In this document: positions 16,815 to 25,428 of the stretch, piece by piece | Layout of the letters: every line of letters begins with the position of its first letter | Numbering within the stretch: position 1 is the first letter of the stretch | Made by a program: the position numbers and the translations under genes | Source of the DNA: JABAYQ01 sp018608925 | GTDB taxonomy: Bacteria > Bacteroidota > Bacteroidia > Flavobacteriales > UBA7312 | Direction of reading: 5' to 3' | Length of the DNA: 58,493 nt | NCBI GenBank assembly: GCA_037625715.1 | Contig: JASJHQ010000058.1 | Coordinates: 1 to 58,493, forward strand | The notes under the pieces: generated by a model | Told to the model about the DNA's origin: nothing | Database searches by the model: none | What the model saw: only the letters and a program-made list of their open reading frames with translations

Positions 16815-16831
16815 CAAAAATAGTATTTTTG
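16815..16831. promoter_or_regulatory. Palindromic divergent promoter (two -7 elements back to back)
   Basis: The sequence CAAAAATAgTATTTTTG is a perfect inverted repeat around one central base. Each arm is an exact TAnnTTTG -7 element, one for each strand. The minus-strand arm ends 4 bases before the ATG at 16810 and the plus-strand arm ends 8 bases before the ATG at 16840. Confidence 0.65.
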
Positions 16832-16839
16832 CTGTCTAT

Positions 16840-17382
16840 ATGAATTATTTAGATATTGTTTTGTCAGTTCCGTTGTTGTGGGGTCTTTATAAAGGAATCA
16901 CTAGAGGAATAATAAAAGAGCTAAGCACTTTACTGGCTTTAGTTTTAGGAATTTATGGAGCGGTTAACTACTCCTATCTCATGCTTCCTATTGTTTCTGA
17001 TTACATTACTATCGATAAAGATTACCAATCGATGGTATGCTTTTCTATTACCTTTATTTTAATTGTTTTGATTGTTAGACTGATAGGCGTTTTACTAGAC
17101 AAAGTAGTCAGCCTAGTTTCACTAACTTTTATTAGCCGCCTAATGGGTGGTGTTTTTGGTTTATTCCGAATGGCTTTTGTGTGTAGCGCTTTATTATTAA
17201 TACTAAACACTATCAATAAGCAATTTGAGTTGATACCAAATCAGGACATAAACAACTCTATTTTGTATGAGCCAGTTTCGGACTTGGTTCCATTAATGTC
17301 GTCCAAATCAGAGCATACCGAAGGTTTTTTGCAAAACGCAGAAAAAGCAATAAAGAATGTTGAGGATACTATTATTCCTTAA
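16840..17382 (+). CDS. CvpA-family membrane protein
   Basis: A 180-residue inner-membrane protein of the CvpA (colicin V production) family. Four hydrophobic segments cover about 4-20, 26-44, 64-84 and 100-122. The opening NYLDIVLSVPLLWGLYKGITRG is the family signature, and the C-terminal 45 residues are soluble and cytoplasmic or periplasmic. CvpA proteins affect envelope homeostasis in several bacteria, but the biochemical role is unresolved. The start codon is 8 bases from its -7 element, so the leader is very short. It overlaps pgk at the 3' end by 11 bases. Confidence 0.88.
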   Translation: MNYLDIVLSVPLLWGLYKGITRGIIKELSTLLALVLGIYGAVNYSYLMLPIVSDYITIDKDYQSMVCFSITFILIVLIVRLIGVLLDKVVSLVSLTFISRLMGGVFGLFRMAFVCSALLLILNTINKQFELIPNQDINNSILYEPVSDLVPLMSSKSEHTEGFLQNAEKAIKNVEDTIIP

Positions 17383-18562
17383 TAGCCGCTACACCAGGCA
17401 AAACCTTTCCTTCTAAGTATTCTAACATTGCCCCACCTCCAGTAGATACATAACTTACTTTTTGAGATAGATTATACTTGTTTATTGCCGCAACAGAATC
17501 TCCACCACCAACAACAGTAAATGCGCCATTTTTGGTAGCCTTAACTAAAGACATTGCGATTGCCTTAGTTCCTGCTGAAAAATTATCCATTTCAAAAACT
17601 CCCATAGGCCCATTCCATAGAATAGTCGCAGAATTTTCTATTGTCTTTGAAAACAATTCAATGGTTTGCTGGCCAATATCTAAGCCAAGATATCCGTCTT
17701 GTACTTCCCCTATTTTGGAAGAAAGAATATTAGCATCATTGCTAAAAGAGTCTCCGTTTACAGAATCGCTAGGGATTAACAAGCTTACGTTTTTTTCTTT
17801 GGCTAATTTTATGATCTCAAGAGCCAATTCTAGCTTATCGTTTTCTACTAAAGAATTCCCAATATTACCTCCCATTGCTTTTACGAAAGTATAAGTCATT
17901 CCGCCGCCAATAATTAAATTGTCTACGCTATCTAAAAGCCTAGAAATAATAGTAATCTTGCTAGAAACCTTTGCTCCGCCCATAATAGCTGTCAGTGGTC
18001 GTTTTGCATCTAACAATACCTTATCGATATTAACAATTTCTTTGGTCATTACACTACCAAAACATTTGTTTTCTCCAAAAAATTGAGCAACAATAGCAGT
18101 AGAAGCGTGGGCTCTGTGTGCGGTTCCGAAAGCATCGTTAACATATATGTCACCAAGCTTTGATAGACTTTTTGCAAACTCTATATCACCAGAAGTTTCT
18201 TCATTATAAAACCTTAGGTTTTCTAAAAGCAAAACCTCTCCATCTTTTAGATTGGAGGCTGTTTCTTCAGCTTTTTCACCTATACAATCGTCCACAAACT
18301 GAACAGGCATATTAAGTAAGTCAGAAATATGTTGCACTAAATGAACTAAAGAAAGGGCTTCATTAACCGCTCCTTTTGGTCTTCCACGGTGTGACATTAA
18401 AATTACAGAACCACCATCATTCACGATTTTTGTAATGGTAGGAATTGCCGCTTTTATCCTAGAGTCGTCGCTAATTATCATTTCATCACTCATTGGAACG
18501 TTAAAATCTACACGCACCAACGCTTTCTTTCCTTTAAAGTCGATCTCTTTTATTGTCTTCAT
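17372..18562 (-). CDS. pgk: Phosphoglycerate kinase
   Basis: A 396-residue glycolytic enzyme that forms ATP and 3-phosphoglycerate from 1,3-bisphosphoglycerate. The N-terminal signature ALVRVDFNVP, the substrate-binding SHRGRPKG and NDAFGTAHRAHAS, the hinge AIMGGAKVSSKI, and the nucleotide motifs WNGPMGVFE and VVGGGDSVAA are all present. The start was set at ATG 18562, which yields MKTIKEIDF as in relatives. The frame could begin two codons earlier at a TTG, but that offers no advantage. The TACATTTG element at 18577-18584 lies 14 bases upstream. Confidence 0.97.
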   Translation of the reverse strand: MKTIKEIDFKGKKALVRVDFNVPMSDEMIISDDSRIKAAIPTITKIVNDGGSVILMSHRGRPKGAVNEALSLVHLVQHISDLLNMPVQFVDDCIGEKAEETASNLKDGEVLLLENLRFYNEETSGDIEFAKSLSKLGDIYVNDAFGTAHRAHASTAIVAQFFGENKCFGSVMTKEIVNIDKVLLDAKRPLTAIMGGAKVSSKITIISRLLDSVDNLIIGGGMTYTFVKAMGGNIGNSLVENDKLELALEIIKLAKEKNVSLLIPSDSVNGDSFSNDANILSSKIGEVQDGYLGLDIGQQTIELFSKTIENSATILWNGPMGVFEMDNFSAGTKAIAMSLVKATKNGAFTVVGGGDSVAAINKYNLSQKVSYVSTGGGAMLEYLEGKVLPGVAAIKE

Positions 18563-18576
18563 TATCAAATTTTTAG

Positions 18577-18584
18577 CAAATGTA
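18577..18584 (-). promoter_or_regulatory. -7 promoter element (TACATTTG) of pgk
   Basis: Exact TAnnTTTG match on the minus strand, 14 bases before the pgk ATG. It sits back to back with the holB element at 18601-18608. Confidence 0.55.
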
Positions 18585-18600
18585 AAACGAATTAATTACT

Positions 18601-18608
18601 TACCTTTG
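18601..18608 (+). promoter_or_regulatory. -7 promoter element (TACCTTTG) of the holB operon
   Basis: Exact TAnnTTTG match, 19 bases before the holB ATG. The pgk element on the other strand lies 16 bases to the left. Confidence 0.55.
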
Positions 18609-18627
18609 ATTGTAACATCAAATAATT

Positions 18628-19782
18628 ATGAACTTCGGTCAAATACCAGGAAATAATAACGTAAAAAAACAATTGTCTCTAGCGGTTGAGCATGATCGCA
18701 TAAGTCACGCCCATTTATTTTGTGGAGACGACGGCTCTTCCAATTTGGCTATGGCCTGGGCCTTTGCGAAATATCTTAGTTGTCAGGACAGAAAAGAATC
18801 AGATTCGTGTGGACAATGTTCTGCTTGCTTGAAGCAATCGAAGTTGTCTCACCCTGATGTTCATTGGGTCTTTCCTGTAACAACGGGAAAAGGAGCAAAC
18901 CCAACTAGCGACATGTTTATAGAAGACTTTAGATCTTTTATGTTAGAACAGCCTTTTCCTTACGAGTTGGATTGGAATCAAAAAATTGGTGCAGCTAACA
19001 AACAGGTTTTTATAGGAGTTAAAGAGTCTTCCGAATTAGCTAAAAAAATGATTCTTAAGCCTTACGAAGGCTCTTATCGAATTGTTATTATTTGGCAAGC
19101 ACATAAAATGCATGCTCCTGCTGCCAACAAGCTTTTAAAACTATTAGAAGAGCCACCAGAAAAAACAATCTTCATTTTGGTTACTTCAGAAAAAGATCAA
19201 TTGTTAGACACCATACTTTCTAGAGTTCAAAGCACAGACATTAGCGCAATTAATGATCAGGACATGAATAATTATCTTAATCTGAATTTTGAATTGGAAA
19301 CTTTTAAAAGAGAAAGAATTATGTTGCTAAGTTCAGGCAACCTAGGCCAAGCAATAAAAATGTGTCAAGACCAAGACAGATCCGTTTCTTTAGCACCCTT
19401 GTTTCAGTCGTGGATGAGAATTTCTTATGCTGCAAAAATTCCTGAACTAAGCCGATGGATTGATTCATTTGTTAAGCTAGGAAGAGAAGAACAAAAAGAG
19501 TTTATTCAATATGGTCTGCACATGGTTAGAGAATGCTTAGTTTACAATTTTGGGCCTAGCCAATTGCAAAGACTAAATGACCAAGAGCTGTCATTCTGTA
19601 AAAAATTCGCTCCATTTATTAATGAAAACAATGCAGAAAGTATAATAGAAGAGTTTGAGTCAGCGTTTGCTCATATAACTAGAAACGCGAGCACTAAAAT
19701 AGTTTTCATGGATCTGTCTCTTCGATTAGTTTTATTGCTACGTACTAAAAGTTTAACTTTGCAAAAATCAATAAATCAATAA
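18628..19782 (+). CDS. holB: DNA polymerase III subunit delta'
   Basis: A 384-residue clamp-loader subunit with an AAA+ fold. The N-terminus GQIPGNNNVKKQL and the zinc knuckle Cys52, Cys61, Cys64, Cys67 are typical. The P-loop region FCGDDGSSNLAMAWAFA has lost the GKT/S core, as expected for the non-ATPase delta' subunit. AHKMHAPAANKLLKLLEEPP is the arginine-finger-side segment, followed by SRVQS. It opens a tight rightward operon holB-ricT-gldH-pbp1A-scoA-scoB in which all gaps are 6 bases or less. Confidence 0.93.
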   Translation: MNFGQIPGNNNVKKQLSLAVEHDRISHAHLFCGDDGSSNLAMAWAFAKYLSCQDRKESDSCGQCSACLKQSKLSHPDVHWVFPVTTGKGANPTSDMFIEDFRSFMLEQPFPYELDWNQKIGAANKQVFIGVKESSELAKKMILKPYEGSYRIVIIWQAHKMHAPAANKLLKLLEEPPEKTIFILVTSEKDQLLDTILSRVQSTDISAINDQDMNNYLNLNFELETFKRERIMLLSSGNLGQAIKMCQDQDRSVSLAPLFQSWMRISYAAKIPELSRWIDSFVKLGREEQKEFIQYGLHMVRECLVYNFGPSQLQRLNDQELSFCKKFAPFINENNAESIIEEFESAFAHITRNASTKIVFMDLSLRLVLLLRTKSLTLQKSINQ

Positions 19783-19784
19783 AT

Positions 19785-20936
19785 ATGGGATGTGGTAGTT
19801 GTTCTTCAGGAGGATGTTCTAGTGGTTTACCAAGAGGTTGTAATAATAATGGCAGCTGCGGTTCGGGAGGGTGTAATAAATTAACCGTTTTTGATTGGCT
19901 TTCTAATATTGATTTACCAACTGATGCCTCTAGTTTTAATGGTATAGAGGTTCGCTTTAAGGGGAGTAGAAAAGAGTTTTTTAATAATGATGGTAATTTA
20001 TCTATAAAAGTAGGCGACGTAATTGCCGTGGAAGGAAACCCTGGTCATGATATAGGCGTTGTTTCTATTGTTGGCGAACTAGCCAGATTACAATTCAAGA
20101 AAAAGTATAAAAATCAAGACTTAGAATCTCAAAAGAAAGTATATAGAATAGCCAAAGAAAGCGACATAAAGAAGTGGCAAGATGCGGTAGATTTGGAAGA
20201 AAAAACAATGCATTTCGCCAGAAAATCAGCGGAGCACCTTGGTTTAGAAATGAAGATAAGTGACGTAGAATACCAAGGCGACAAAACAAAAGCTACGTTT
20301 TATTATACCGCCAACGGAAGAGTTGATTTTAGAGAACTTATTAAAAAGCTATCCTCTGAGCTAAGAATAAAAATTGAAATGAAACAAATTGGAGCTCGCC
20401 AAGAAGCAGCACGTTTAGGAGGAATTGGCGCATGTGGAAGAGAGCTTTGTTGCTCTTCATGGCTTACTGACTTTAGAACGGTAAACACCTCCGCTGCTCG
20501 CTACCAAAATCTTTCTATTAACCCACAAAAACTAGCGGGTCAATGTGGTAAACTTAAGTGTTGTTTAAACTTTGAGCTGGATTCTTATATGGAGGGCATA
20601 AAAGAGTTTCCAAACACTAAGGTAAGGCTAACGAGTAAAAAAGGAAAAGCGTCCTTTTTTAAGATGGATATTTTTAAAAGATTGATGTGGTATGTTTATG
20701 AAGACAGAAAATCTGGAGGCATAGTTGAGCTTTCATTAGATAGGGTAAAGGAAATAATTGCAATGAATAAAGAAGGCAACGAACCCGATACTATTGAACT
20801 AATAAATATGGTTGTAGAAGAAAAGGTGGATTATGAAAATGTAGTTGGCCAAGACAGCATAAATCGATTTGACAATAAAAGAAATCCTAAACAAGGGAAT
20901 CGTAAAAACAAAAAGAGAAGACCCAAAAAAGCATGA
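19785..20936 (+). CDS. ricT: PSP1-domain protein, RicT-like
   Basis: A 383-residue cytoplasmic protein with a PSP1 domain (about 170-270). The conserved cysteine patterns GACGRELCCSSWL and AGQCGKLKCCLNFE match RicT (YaaT), which with RicA and RicF forms an iron-sulfur complex influencing RNase Y in Bacillus. In Flavobacteriia the gene regularly stands between holB and gldH, as here. The first 35 residues are extremely rich in Cys and Gly (GCGSCSSGGCSSG and similar) and may bind metal. The C-terminus is a basic Asn/Lys/Arg tail. gldH begins inside its stop codon (ATGA). Confidence 0.88.
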   Translation: MGCGSCSSGGCSSGLPRGCNNNGSCGSGGCNKLTVFDWLSNIDLPTDASSFNGIEVRFKGSRKEFFNNDGNLSIKVGDVIAVEGNPGHDIGVVSIVGELARLQFKKKYKNQDLESQKKVYRIAKESDIKKWQDAVDLEEKTMHFARKSAEHLGLEMKISDVEYQGDKTKATFYYTANGRVDFRELIKKLSSELRIKIEMKQIGARQEAARLGGIGACGRELCCSSWLTDFRTVNTSAARYQNLSINPQKLAGQCGKLKCCLNFELDSYMEGIKEFPNTKVRLTSKKGKASFFKMDIFKRLMWYVYEDRKSGGIVELSLDRVKEIIAMNKEGNEPDTIELINMVVEEKVDYENVVGQDSINRFDNKRNPKQGNRKNKKRRPKKA

Positions 20937-21412
20937 AAAATATCGCCTTAATATTTGTAGGATGTCTTTTTCTTTTTTCCTGTGATTCTAGCAGAGTTTT
21001 CGAAGAGAATCTTAAAATTAGCAATGAAAATTGGAGCATTAACGACATAAAAACATTTGAAGTTAATATTGCTGACACCAACTCATTAATGAATGTTTTG
21101 GTAAACGTAAGACATACTTCGTCTTATTCTTTTTCTAATTTGTGGTTATTCGTTAAGACGACAAATCCGAGTGGGATTATTCAAACAGACACTTTAGAAT
21201 GTATCCTCGCAGAGCCAGATGGAAAATGGCTAGGCGATGGAGGAATAACAGATCTTTGGTCATTAAGGACTTATTTTAATACCCAAAGATTTAATAAAAA
21301 AGGCAAGTATGTTTTTGAAATAGAACAGGCCATGCGTTACGGAGAGAAAGCAAAATTGCTAAATTTAGAAGGCGTTTCCGATATAGGTTTACGAATTGAA
21401 ACAGCGAATTAA
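20933..21412 (+). CDS. gldH: Gliding motility lipoprotein GldH
   Basis: A 159-residue lipoprotein. The signal peptide ends LFSC with lipidated Cys17 (MKNIALIFVGCLFLFSC). The body, with LECILAEPDGKWLGDGGITDLWSLR in the middle (about 88-112), is characteristic of GldH, one of the Gld proteins needed for gliding and linked to type IX secretion in Flavobacterium. It overlaps ricT by 4 bases and precedes the PBP1A gene by 2 bases, an order common in the phylum. Presence of GldH does not by itself prove that the organism glides. Confidence 0.92.
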   Translation: MKNIALIFVGCLFLFSCDSSRVFEENLKISNENWSINDIKTFEVNIADTNSLMNVLVNVRHTSSYSFSNLWLFVKTTNPSGIIQTDTLECILAEPDGKWLGDGGITDLWSLRTYFNTQRFNKKGKYVFEIEQAMRYGEKAKLLNLEGVSDIGLRIETAN

Positions 21413-21414
21413 TT

Positions 21415-23673
21415 ATGAGCAAATCATATAGAAAAAAAGTATTTACCCTTTGGCTTTTGCTTTCTAGCCCTATTTTATTTTTGTCTTTAGTTATTTATCT
21501 TACCTCTCAAGGATTTTTAGGAGCACTACCAACTTTCGATCAGTTAGAAAACCCTAAGAGCAACTTGGCAACCGAAATCATTTCTGAAGATGGAGTTGTT
21601 TTAGGAAAGTATTTTTACGAAAATAGATCAACAGCAAGGTATTCGGAGCTACCAACTAATTTAGTAAATGCATTGATAGCTACAGAAGACATTCGTTTTT
21701 ACGATCATTCTGGTATTGATGCAATCGCTTTATTGAGAGCCGTAAAAGGCCAGTTCTTGGGAGGAAGCTCGGGGGGAGCAAGCACTATATCTCAACAATT
21801 AGCAAAGATGCTTTTTACCGACAAACCAGCATCTGGTGTCGAGCGAGTAATGCAAAAGTTTAAAGAATGGGTTATTGCTGTTCGATTAGAAAAACAATAT
21901 ACAAAAGAAGAAATCTTAAGCATGTATTTTAACAAATTTGATTTTGTAAATAATGCAGTAGGAATTAAATCAGCGTCTCAGGTATATTTTAATACAAGCC
22001 CTTCGCAATTATCAGAACAAGAGTCCGCAATGCTTGTTGGGATGTTTAAAAACCCTTCTTTATACAATCCAAATAGAAGGTTGGAATTAACTACAAGCCG
22101 TAGAAATATTGTACTTGATCAAATGTCTAAATATGAGTTTATTACCAAAGAACGATCTGACTCATTAAAAAAACTTCCTATTATTCTTGATTTCAAAAAA
22201 GCAGATCACAACGAAGGATTAGCTCCATATTTTCGAGAGCACTTAAGGGGCGAATTGAAAAAGTGGTGTAAGGAAAACAAGAAGGCAGACGGAACAAATT
22301 ATAACCTGTATACTGATGGACTTAAGATTTATACCGGGATTAATTCAAGAATGCAAACCCACGCCGAAGAAGCAGTAAAATCACACCTTGCAGCATTACA
22401 AGAAGTTTTTGATGAGCATTGGAAAGGCTATACTAACGCACCTTTCCCAAAGGATTTTAGTAAAGACCAGATTAACGCTATTATTGATCAGGCGATGCGA
22501 AGGTCAGAAAGATACAGACGCTTAAAAAGTGTTGGCAAATCAAAAAAAGAGATTAAAAAGATATTTAATATAAAAGTACCTATGTCTGTTTTTTCATGGC
22601 AAGGAGAAATAGACACAACTATGTCTCCTAGGGATTCAATTAAATATTACAAGTTTTTCATTCGCTCAGGAATGATGAGTATGGATCCTACAAGCGGACT
22701 GGTTAAGGCCTATGTTGGAGGGATAAACTACAAACATTTTAAATACGACCATGTTAAAGTTGGCAAGCGACAAGTAGGATCGACTTTCAAGCCATTTTTA
22801 TATGCTCTAGCAATGCAAGAAGGTCTTTTTCCATGTGATGAAGTGCCTAATGTTCCTGTAGTATTCGAAAAACAACAATGGGGACTATCTCAAGATTGGG
22901 TGCCAAAAAATTCTGATTCAAAGTATGAAGGAATGCTTTTGAGCATGAAGTTTGGTTTAGCTAATTCCATTAACACGATTACCGCTTATATTATGAAACA
23001 GTTTGGGCCTCATGCAGTGCTCGACTTAGCAAGAAAGATGGGAATTACCAATGACCTTCAGCCTGTACCCTCTATTTGCTTAGGAACCTTCGACTTATCG
23101 GTTTACGAAATGGTTGGCGCTTATTCTACCTTCGTAAACAAAGGGCTTTGGACTGAGCCTGTTTTAATTACTCGTATAGAAGATAAAAATGGGGTTATTA
23201 TTCAAGAGTTTCAACCTAAAGTAAACGAAGCTATGAGTAAGCAAACTGCTGATATCATGGTAAGAATGTTGCAAGGAGTTGTAGACGGTGTTTACAATCC
23301 TGCAGCCGATATAACGATGGGTACAGGAGTTCGATTAAGAAGAAAATATAAGTTTGAAAATAACATAGGAGGTAAAACGGGAACTACTCAAAACAACTCG
23401 GATGGTTGGTTTATGGGAATTACCCCTCAATTAGTTACTGGAGTATGGTCGGGCAACGAAGATAGATCGGCACACTTTAGGACTACTTATTACGGACAAG
23501 GTGCTAATATGGCCTTACCTGTATGGGCAGAGTATATGCAAAAAGTATATAACGATTCTCTGGAGCTAGGGATCTATCCTCAAGAGTTTGTTATTCCGCC
23601 TGCGGTTGATTTGTTACTCGATTGTCAAGCCAATAAATTAGGTAACGAAAACTTCACTGAAGAAGAATTTTAA
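21415..23673 (+). CDS. mrcA: Class A penicillin-binding protein (PBP1A-type)
   Basis: A 752-residue bifunctional peptidoglycan synthase anchored by one N-terminal helix (about 11-30). The glycosyltransferase domain has the catalytic Glu91 in TEDIRFYDHSG and the GGASTISQQLAKM motif. The transpeptidase domain has the active Ser456 in STFK (456-459), the SSN-type motif ANS, and KTG at 654-656. It builds glycan strands and cross-links them outside the inner membrane. It follows gldH by 2 bases and precedes the CoA-transferase genes by 6 bases. Confidence 0.94.
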   Translation: MSKSYRKKVFTLWLLLSSPILFLSLVIYLTSQGFLGALPTFDQLENPKSNLATEIISEDGVVLGKYFYENRSTARYSELPTNLVNALIATEDIRFYDHSGIDAIALLRAVKGQFLGGSSGGASTISQQLAKMLFTDKPASGVERVMQKFKEWVIAVRLEKQYTKEEILSMYFNKFDFVNNAVGIKSASQVYFNTSPSQLSEQESAMLVGMFKNPSLYNPNRRLELTTSRRNIVLDQMSKYEFITKERSDSLKKLPIILDFKKADHNEGLAPYFREHLRGELKKWCKENKKADGTNYNLYTDGLKIYTGINSRMQTHAEEAVKSHLAALQEVFDEHWKGYTNAPFPKDFSKDQINAIIDQAMRRSERYRRLKSVGKSKKEIKKIFNIKVPMSVFSWQGEIDTTMSPRDSIKYYKFFIRSGMMSMDPTSGLVKAYVGGINYKHFKYDHVKVGKRQVGSTFKPFLYALAMQEGLFPCDEVPNVPVVFEKQQWGLSQDWVPKNSDSKYEGMLLSMKFGLANSINTITAYIMKQFGPHAVLDLARKMGITNDLQPVPSICLGTFDLSVYEMVGAYSTFVNKGLWTEPVLITRIEDKNGVIIQEFQPKVNEAMSKQTADIMVRMLQGVVDGVYNPAADITMGTGVRLRRKYKFENNIGGKTGTTQNNSDGWFMGITPQLVTGVWSGNEDRSAHFRTTYYGQGANMALPVWAEYMQKVYNDSLELGIYPQEFVIPPAVDLLLDCQANKLGNENFTEEEF

Positions 23674-23679
23674 TAAGCT

Positions 23680-24378
23680 ATGATAAATAAAAAAGTAGAC
23701 TCTATAGAAGCTGCCATTGAAGGAGTCAAAGACGGAATGACCTTCATGTTAGGAGGCTTTGGTCTTTGTGGAATTCCCGAAAACGCTATTCAAGCCTTGG
23801 TCGATATAGGCATTAAAAAAATTACTTGCATTTCTAATAACGCTGGAGTAGATGACTTCGGACTTGGACTTTTGCTGCAAAAAAAGCAGATTAAAAAAAT
23901 GATTTCTTCCTATGTAGGAGAAAATGCGGAGTTCGAAAGACAAATGCTAAGCGGAGAGCTAGAAGTAGACCTAATCCCCCAGGGCTCTTTAGCAGAAAGA
24001 TGTAGAGCTGGAGGGGCAGGGATTCCAGCATTTTTTACTCCTGCAGGATATGGAACAGAAATAGCATTGGGAAAAGAAGTGAGGGTGTTTGATGGCAAGC
24101 CACATATTTTAGAAACAGCTTTACATGCTGACTTTGCCTTTGTGAAAGCTTGGAAAGGAGACGCTGCAGGTAATTTGATTTACAAGGGAACGGCCAAAAA
24201 CTTTAACCCTATGATGGCTATGGCTGGTAAAATAACGATTGCTGAAGTAGAGCACTTAGTTCCAGTAGGAGAATTAGACCCAAATGAAATACATACCCCA
24301 GGAATATTTGTTCAGCGTATTGTTCAAGGTAAAAATTACGAAAAAAGAATAGAGCAACTAACTGTTAGAAAAAAATAA
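23680..24378 (+). CDS. scoA: 3-oxoacid CoA-transferase subunit A
   Basis: A 232-residue alpha subunit of a family I CoA-transferase, probably succinyl-CoA:3-ketoacid (SCOT type). The sequence GMTFMLGGFGLCGIPENAI near residue 19 and the CoA-binding stretch GAGIPAFFTPAGYGTE (about 110-125) are diagnostic. With subunit B it activates acetoacetate or a related acid using succinyl-CoA, feeding ketone-body or branched-chain carbon into the TCA cycle. It lies 1 base before scoB. Its place behind gldH and PBP1A is probably just shared transcription. Confidence 0.92.
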   Translation: MINKKVDSIEAAIEGVKDGMTFMLGGFGLCGIPENAIQALVDIGIKKITCISNNAGVDDFGLGLLLQKKQIKKMISSYVGENAEFERQMLSGELEVDLIPQGSLAERCRAGGAGIPAFFTPAGYGTEIALGKEVRVFDGKPHILETALHADFAFVKAWKGDAAGNLIYKGTAKNFNPMMAMAGKITIAEVEHLVPVGELDPNEIHTPGIFVQRIVQGKNYEKRIEQLTVRKK

Positions 24379-24379
24379 G

Positions 24380-25039
24380 ATGGCATTAGATAAAATAGGA
24401 ATTGCTAAGCGTATTGCTCAAGAACTTACAGACGGAACCTATGTAAACCTAGGAATCGGTATTCCGACTTTGGTTGCAAACTATGTTCCTTCATCTATAA
24501 ACGTAGAGTTTCAGTCGGAAAACGGGATTTTAGGAATGGGGCCTTTCCCTTTTGAAGGAGAACAGGATGCAGATTTAATTAACGCAGGAAAGCAAACTAT
24601 TACACATTTAGATGGAGCGGTTTACTTCGATTCAGCAACAAGCTTTTCTATGATTAGAGGCAAGCATGTGCAGCTTACTGTTTTAGGAGCGATGGAGGTT
24701 TCCGAAAATGGCGACATAGCAAACTGGAAAATTCCAGGAAAGATGGTAAAAGGAATGGGTGGAGCAATGGACTTAGTAGCTTCGGCGGATAATATTATTG
24801 TAGCAATGATGCACACTAATAAGGCTGGGCAAAGTAAGCTCTTAAAAAACTGTAGTCTTCCGCTTACAGGAGTTGCTTGCGTAAAAAAAGTAGTCACAAA
24901 TCTTGCCGTTTTAGAAATTGTTCAAGACAAGGGTTTTAAGCTTTTAGAACGAGCTCCCGGAGTAAGTGTACAAGAAATAGTAGAGGCTACATTAGGCAAC
25001 CTAATAGTAGAGGGAGACATTCCAGAAATGACATTATAA
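24380..25039 (+). CDS. scoB: 3-oxoacid CoA-transferase subunit B
   Basis: A 219-residue beta subunit. The catalytic glutamate is Glu47 in SENGILGMGP, where the acyl-enzyme anhydride and the CoA thioester form. YVNLGIGIPTLVANY and the later MGGAMDLV are family motifs. Length fits the SCOT/AtoA group. It is the last gene of the holB operon. The stop codon runs straight into the A tract of the duplicated hairpin unit that starts at 25040. Confidence 0.93.
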   Translation: MALDKIGIAKRIAQELTDGTYVNLGIGIPTLVANYVPSSINVEFQSENGILGMGPFPFEGEQDADLINAGKQTITHLDGAVYFDSATSFSMIRGKHVQLTVLGAMEVSENGDIANWKIPGKMVKGMGGAMDLVASADNIIVAMMHTNKAGQSKLLKNCSLPLTGVACVKKVVTNLAVLEIVQDKGFKLLERAPGVSVQEIVEATLGNLIVEGDIPEMTL

Positions 25040-25044
25040 AAAAA

Positions 25045-25223
25045 GAAGATAGAACTTTCGTCCTATCTTCTCCCTTAACCTTAACAAGTGTCATGAAACA
25101 AAGAATTGTTTCATAGTGTAAATGTAAGACGATTTATTTCCTTAAAAAAGCTTTATTCGATGAGTTAGATAAGTATCTGACAGGGGTGTGTATTTGGTTG
25201 ATAGATGAGGGATAACAAAAAAA
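25045..25223 (-). repeat. Tandem hairpin unit, copy 1 (179 bp)
   Basis: First copy of a 179-bp intergenic unit. It contains three hairpins: GAAGATAG/CTATCTTC (25045-25070), ATGAAACAA/TTGTTTCAT with loop AGAA (25093-25114), and GTTAGATA/TATCTGAC with loop AG (25164-25181). Read on the minus strand, the first hairpin is followed by seven U (25044-25038), which makes it a terminator in that direction. There is no convincing protein-coding frame. A stretch of about 42 bases around the third hairpin is identical in both copies. Confidence 0.8.
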
Positions 25224-25395
25224 GAAGATAGAACTTTCATCCTATCTTCTCCCTTAACCTTAACAAGTGTCATGAAACAAAGAATTGTTTCATAGTATAA
25301 ATGTAAGTTGATTTACTTTGTTAAAAAAGCTTTATTCGATGAGTTAGATAAGTATCTGACAGAGGCGTGTATTTGGCTGATAGATGAAGATTGAC
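25224..25395 (-). repeat. Tandem hairpin unit, copy 2
   Basis: Second copy, starting exactly 179 bases after the first. By eye it differs from copy 1 at about 14 positions, mostly transitions, so identity is about 92%. All three hairpins are kept, including the minus-strand U tract (25223-25217). The differences cluster between the hairpins and at the right end, which suggests that the stems are what is retained. Confidence 0.8.
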
Positions 25396-25428
25396 AAAAA
25401 AAAGGTAGAGCGCTAACCCTACCTTTTT
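25396..25428. terminator. Bidirectional terminator at the head of a degenerate third unit
   Basis: GGTAG (25404-25408) pairs with CTACC (25419-25423) around a 10-base loop, flanked by A8 on the left and T5 on the right, so it can act on both strands. It sits one period after the copy 2 hairpin. The following bases to about 25470 (CTTAACTTAAAACTTACTTG) resemble the CTTAACCTTAACAAGTGTCATG block of copies 1 and 2 loosely. It would stop transcripts of the ABC ATPase gene from the right. Confidence 0.75.

Noticed and set aside
17478..17894. 138-codon plus-strand frame inside pgk
   Set aside because: It is antisense to conserved pgk sequence and shows no recognisable domain.
18563..18568. TTG two codons upstream as the pgk start
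   Set aside because: ATG 18562 fits the known PGK N-terminus and the spacing from the promoter.
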